Source: an uncultured Ruminococcus sp.
Lineage (GTDB): Bacteria; Bacillota; Clostridia; Oscillospirales; Acutalibacteraceae
Assembly (NCBI GenBank): GCA_902767175.1
Contig: CACXGH010000239.1
Location: forward strand, 1 to 23,359
Direction of reading: 5' to 3'
DNA: 23,359 nucleotides
Below the pieces are notes generated by a model, which searched no databases, was not told the origin of the DNA, and was given only the letters and a program-made list of their open reading frames with translations. A program made the position numbers and the translations under genes. Shown in pieces: positions 20,990-23,359 of this stretch; the stretch's first letter is position 1, and every line of letters begins with the position of its first letter.

Positions 20990-23359
20990 TTATCTTGAGC
21001 GTCTTGTTTTCTTTGAGAAAACAACAGCCATGATAGCAATACCGGAAACGAGTATAGCAACTGCTGCTACTGCAGCGCTTGCAGAATCACCAGTCTTTAC
21101 AGGATCGGGTGTGGGAGTAGGAGTAACCTTGCTTGTATCACTATCCTGTGAAGGCTTGGGCTGAGGTTCGGGCTGCGGCTCAGGCTGCGGCTCGGGTTTA
21201 GGCTCGGGCTGCGGCTCGGGTTCAGGCTCAGGCTGCGGCTCAGGCTCGGGCTCTTCGCCTTCAACCGTAAATCCGGCTGCCCATACCATGTAAGCTTCCT
21301 CGTCATCGATCGTATAATCTTCCTCTGCGCCATTTGCTACCTTGGTAGTGTCAAGGTATACATGGATCGTAAGAGGCTTGCCTACCTCTGCCTTAGCGCA
21401 GAAGTTAGTCTGGCTGTTGTTTGTACGGCAATATGCTTCTTCAAACTCGCCCCAGCTTGCTGTCCAGTCACCGTCAAGACGGATCTTGAACTGTACACCT
21501 GAGAAGCCTCTTGAGACAACACCTGCAGGACCTGCATCTGTTGTAGCTTCAAGTATCATATCCTCTGTGACCTCAGGAATCTCGATAGTTCCCTCATAGA
21601 TACCATCGTGGTCGTCATCATTCATGGGAACATCTCCGTCTGCGCCCCAGCCGTTAAAGGAACCAACGATACCTACTGTGTGTCCCTTAATATATTCAGG
21701 CTCTTCATAAGGCTCCGGCTCAGGCTCGGTTCTTTCGATAGTCGCATTAAAGCTTGCATCCCATACATAGAATGCATCGGGATCTTCAATGCTGAATTCT
21801 GCCTCAGCGCCCTCTGCTATCTTAGTTGTATCAAGCTTTACATGGATAGCAAGCTTGTCACCGGGAAGCGCTTCTGCACAGAAGTTTGTCTGGCTGTTCC
21901 ATGTACGATCATAATCTTTCTCATACTCGCCCCAACTGTTTGACCACTCACCGTCAAGACGAATCTTGAACTGTACGCCGGAGAACTCCCTTGAAACAAC
22001 TTGTTCTTTACCGTCAATGATCTTCCATGTAGTAGCTTCTGAAACCATATCTTCGGTTACGTTATCAATAATTACGTTACCCTCGTAAACACCGTCGCCG
22101 TCGTCGTCTGTCATGGGAACATCGACTGCGCCATCGTTGCCCCAACCATTGAACGAACCAACGATACCTACTGTATGCTCTGTGATATCGAATTTTTTCT
22201 CAGGAACAGTATAGCCCTTGATAAGTACCATAGCTGAAAGCTGAGGAACTACAACAGTTTCTGTACAAGTTACGATAACCTCGTTACCTGCGTTAGTGTC
22301 ATCTACAAATACGTCCCAATCTCCCTCGGGGAGGTTAACTGTTGTATCTGTGAGAAGACCGTTATAGATAACCATGATCTGCTCTGCCTGCTCGCCGTTA
22401 GCATCACCGTCGATGAAGTAAGCAGAAACGCCCTTTTCAGTTGTGTAGTCAAATGCTTCGTGGAACTTTGAATTTACCTCATCAGCAGATGACATTCTGA
22501 AAGCGGGATGAGCCTTACGGAACTCGATAAGACCCTTATAGTAGTCATAAACATCTGAATACTGAGCTACTCTTGAATAATCAAGCTCATTTACGCTGTC
22601 GGGTGAAGCATAGCTGTTATGCTCGAATGTGCCGTCAGCCTTTGTCTTTGTGCGGAGGAATTCCTCACCGCTCATCATGAAGGGAACGCCCTGTGCTGTC
22701 TGAACAATTGCAGCAGCAAATTTGTTCTGACGGATCTGAAGCTCCTCGCTGTCATCGGGGTTAGATGATCTGATCTTATCCCAGAGTGTGAGGTTGTCAT
22801 GGCAGTCCGCATAGTTGATGATCTGTGTCGGAGAGGGAGACCATTTCTTTGTGTACTGAACTGTGCTTACGATAGCCTTGTAGTGCTTTGATTCGCCGTT
22901 TACAAAGCCCTTCTCGGTAGCGTCAAATACGCTGCCCTTGATCATATCACGGATAGTATCGCTGAAATATGCAATACCGGGAGTGTCTGCTGCGTTAAGG
23001 TAGTTAGCCATCTTGACTGTCTTTGTGGGAACTGAGCCCATGTTCCAGCCTTCGCCGTAGATGATGATAGAAGGATCTACATCATTAACTGCTGCACGAA
23101 CGCCGTTCATAGTATCAACATCAAGGATACCCATGAGGTCGAAGCGGAAACCGTCAAGATGATACTCGTCTGCCCAATACTTTACAGAATCAACGATGAA
23201 CTTGCTTACCATTGAACGCTCGGAAGCAACGTCATTGCCGCAGCCTGATGTATTCTGACCGGGTCTGTAGAAATAACCGGGAACGAGCTGATTGAAGCAG
23301 TACTGTGTGTTATATGTATGGTTGTAAACAACGTCCATGATAACGCCGATGCCTGCATC
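20990..23359 (-). CDS. Type I pullulanase (GH13), surface-anchored; N-terminal part outside the window
   Basis: The frame is open to the window edge; 789 residues are visible (numbered from 23359). The GH13 catalytic barrel shows region I DVVYNH (9-14), region II GFRFD with nucleophile D74, region III GEGW with acid E103, and region IV NYADCHDN with D188. These are type I pullulanase patterns, so it should debranch alpha-1,6 links of pullulan and starch. A beta-sandwich follows to about 385. Then come two near-duplicate modules (about 395-542 and 560-701), a Pro/Glu/Gln linker (about 702-736), a Thr/Pro stretch, PVKTGD (753-758), a hydrophobic segment and the basic tail KKTRRSR, which together form a wall-sorting signal. 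The missing N-terminus should hold the signal peptide and CBM48-type modules. It is followed by a strong terminator and stands alone. Confidence 0.93.
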   Translation of the reverse strand, partial: DAGIGVIMDVVYNHTYNTQYCFNQLVPGYFYRPGQNTSGCGNDVASERSMVSKFIVDSVKYWADEYHLDGFRFDLMGILDVDTMNGVRAAVNDVDPSIIIYGEGWNMGSVPTKTVKMANYLNAADTPGIAYFSDTIRDMIKGSVFDATEKGFVNGESKHYKAIVSTVQYTKKWSPSPTQIINYADCHDNLTLWDKIRSSNPDDSEELQIRQNKFAAAIVQTAQGVPFMMSGEEFLRTKTKADGTFEHNSYASPDSVNELDYSRVAQYSDVYDYYKGLIEFRKAHPAFRMSSADEVNSKFHEAFDYTTEKGVSAYFIDGDANGEQAEQIMVIYNGLLTDTTVNLPEGDWDVFVDDTNAGNEVIVTCTETVVVPQLSAMVLIKGYTVPEKKFDITEHTVGIVGSFNGWGNDGAVDVPMTDDDGDGVYEGNVIIDNVTEDMVSEATTWKIIDGKEQVVSREFSGVQFKIRLDGEWSNSWGEYEKDYDRTWNSQTNFCAEALPGDKLAIHVKLDTTKIAEGAEAEFSIEDPDAFYVWDASFNATIERTEPEPEPYEEPEYIKGHTVGIVGSFNGWGADGDVPMNDDDHDGIYEGTIEIPEVTEDMILEATTDAGPAGVVSRGFSGVQFKIRLDGDWTASWGEFEEAYCRTNNSQTNFCAKAEVGKPLTIHVYLDTTKVANGAEEDYTIDDEEAYMVWAAGFTVEGEEPEPEPQPEPEPEPQPEPKPEPQPEPQPEPQPKPSQDSDTSKVTPTPTPDPVKTGDSASAAVAAVAILVSGIAIMAVVFSKKTRRSR
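21154..21252 (-). repeat. Low-complexity Pro/Glu/Gln linker repeat in the pullulanase gene
   Basis: About 100 bp of six-base units (variants of ggctcg/ggctgc/ggttca on the plus strand) encode alternating Pro with Glu, Gln or Lys. It acts as an extended spacer between the accessory modules and the wall anchor and is prone to length change by slippage. Confidence 0.85.
21257..21682 (-). repeat. Second copy of the pullulanase accessory module
   Basis: Encodes HTVGIVGSFNGWGADG...DDDHDGIYEG...FSGVQFKIRLDGDW...NSQTNFCAKA...LDTTKVANGAEEDY. It matches the first copy (21734-22177) along its whole length, with short gaps near residues 570 and 610. The 'GSFNGWG' opening and 'DDDxDGxYEG' turn resemble starch-binding beta-sandwich (SusE/F or E-set-like) folds, but I cannot assign a CBM family. 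Confidence 0.75.
21734..22177 (-). repeat. First copy of the pullulanase accessory module
   Basis: Encodes HTVGIVGSFNGWGNDG...DDDGDGVYEG...FSGVQFKIRLDGEW...NSQTNFCAEA...LDTTKIAEGAEAEF. Joined to the second copy by the acidic Pro linker RTEPEPEPYEEPEY. The two copies imply an internal duplication of about 440-500 bp that has since diverged. Confidence 0.75.

Noticed and set aside
21154..21252. Short tandem repeat considered as a CRISPR-like array
   Set aside because: Six-base units in frame with a Pro-rich linker, no unique spacers and no cas genes nearby.

Overview
The window looks like a chromosomal segment of a low-to-mid GC Firmicute of class Clostridia, most likely a Ruminococcus-like gut bacterium. 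The indications are AGGAGG-type ribosome sites, clean TTGnnn-N17-TATAAT promoters, a complete V/A-type ATPase operon in ntp order, and a very large surface pullulanase with a sortase-like tail. This placement is inference; there is no rRNA or tRNA here to test it.

Left part, plus strand: the C-terminal half of a GT4-type glycosyltransferase (1-669) and its terminator; a 354-bp gap holding a small transposon-like element with terminal inverted repeats and a 9-bp target duplication, followed by a promoter; carboxynorspermidine decarboxylase nspC and an AEC-family permease (1024-3124); a gap with a possible decayed repeat; ligA followed at 12 nt by a CLC-F-like anion transporter (3380-6667); a dCMP deaminase-family gene (6874-7359); mscL with a C-terminal zinc ribbon (7480-7950); a small Cys-rich protein on the minus strand (7970-8188); and pgeF/ylmD (8281-9114).

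Centre, minus strand: a nine-gene V-type ATPase operon, ntpF-I-K-E-C-G-A-B-D, read from 17806 down to 9173. All rotor, catalytic and stalk subunits needed for a V1Vo machine are present. The membrane-ring subunit NtpK carries the residue set known from the sodium-pumping Enterococcus hirae enzyme, so sodium coupling is predicted.

Right part, minus strand: typA/bipA (GTG start) followed at 2 nt by a DEDDh exonuclease with a zinc ribbon (20783-18103), each unit closed by a good terminator; and the C-terminal 789 residues of a type I pullulanase (GH13) whose 5' end lies beyond 23359. The pullulanase carries two near-duplicate accessory modules, a Pro/Glu/Gln linker and a PVKTG-type wall-sorting tail.

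Most of the window is housekeeping. The least ordinary items are the miniature element at 721-924, the nspC-permease pair, the CLC-F-like transporter, and the duplicated pullulanase modules. I did not see a clearly new multi-gene system.
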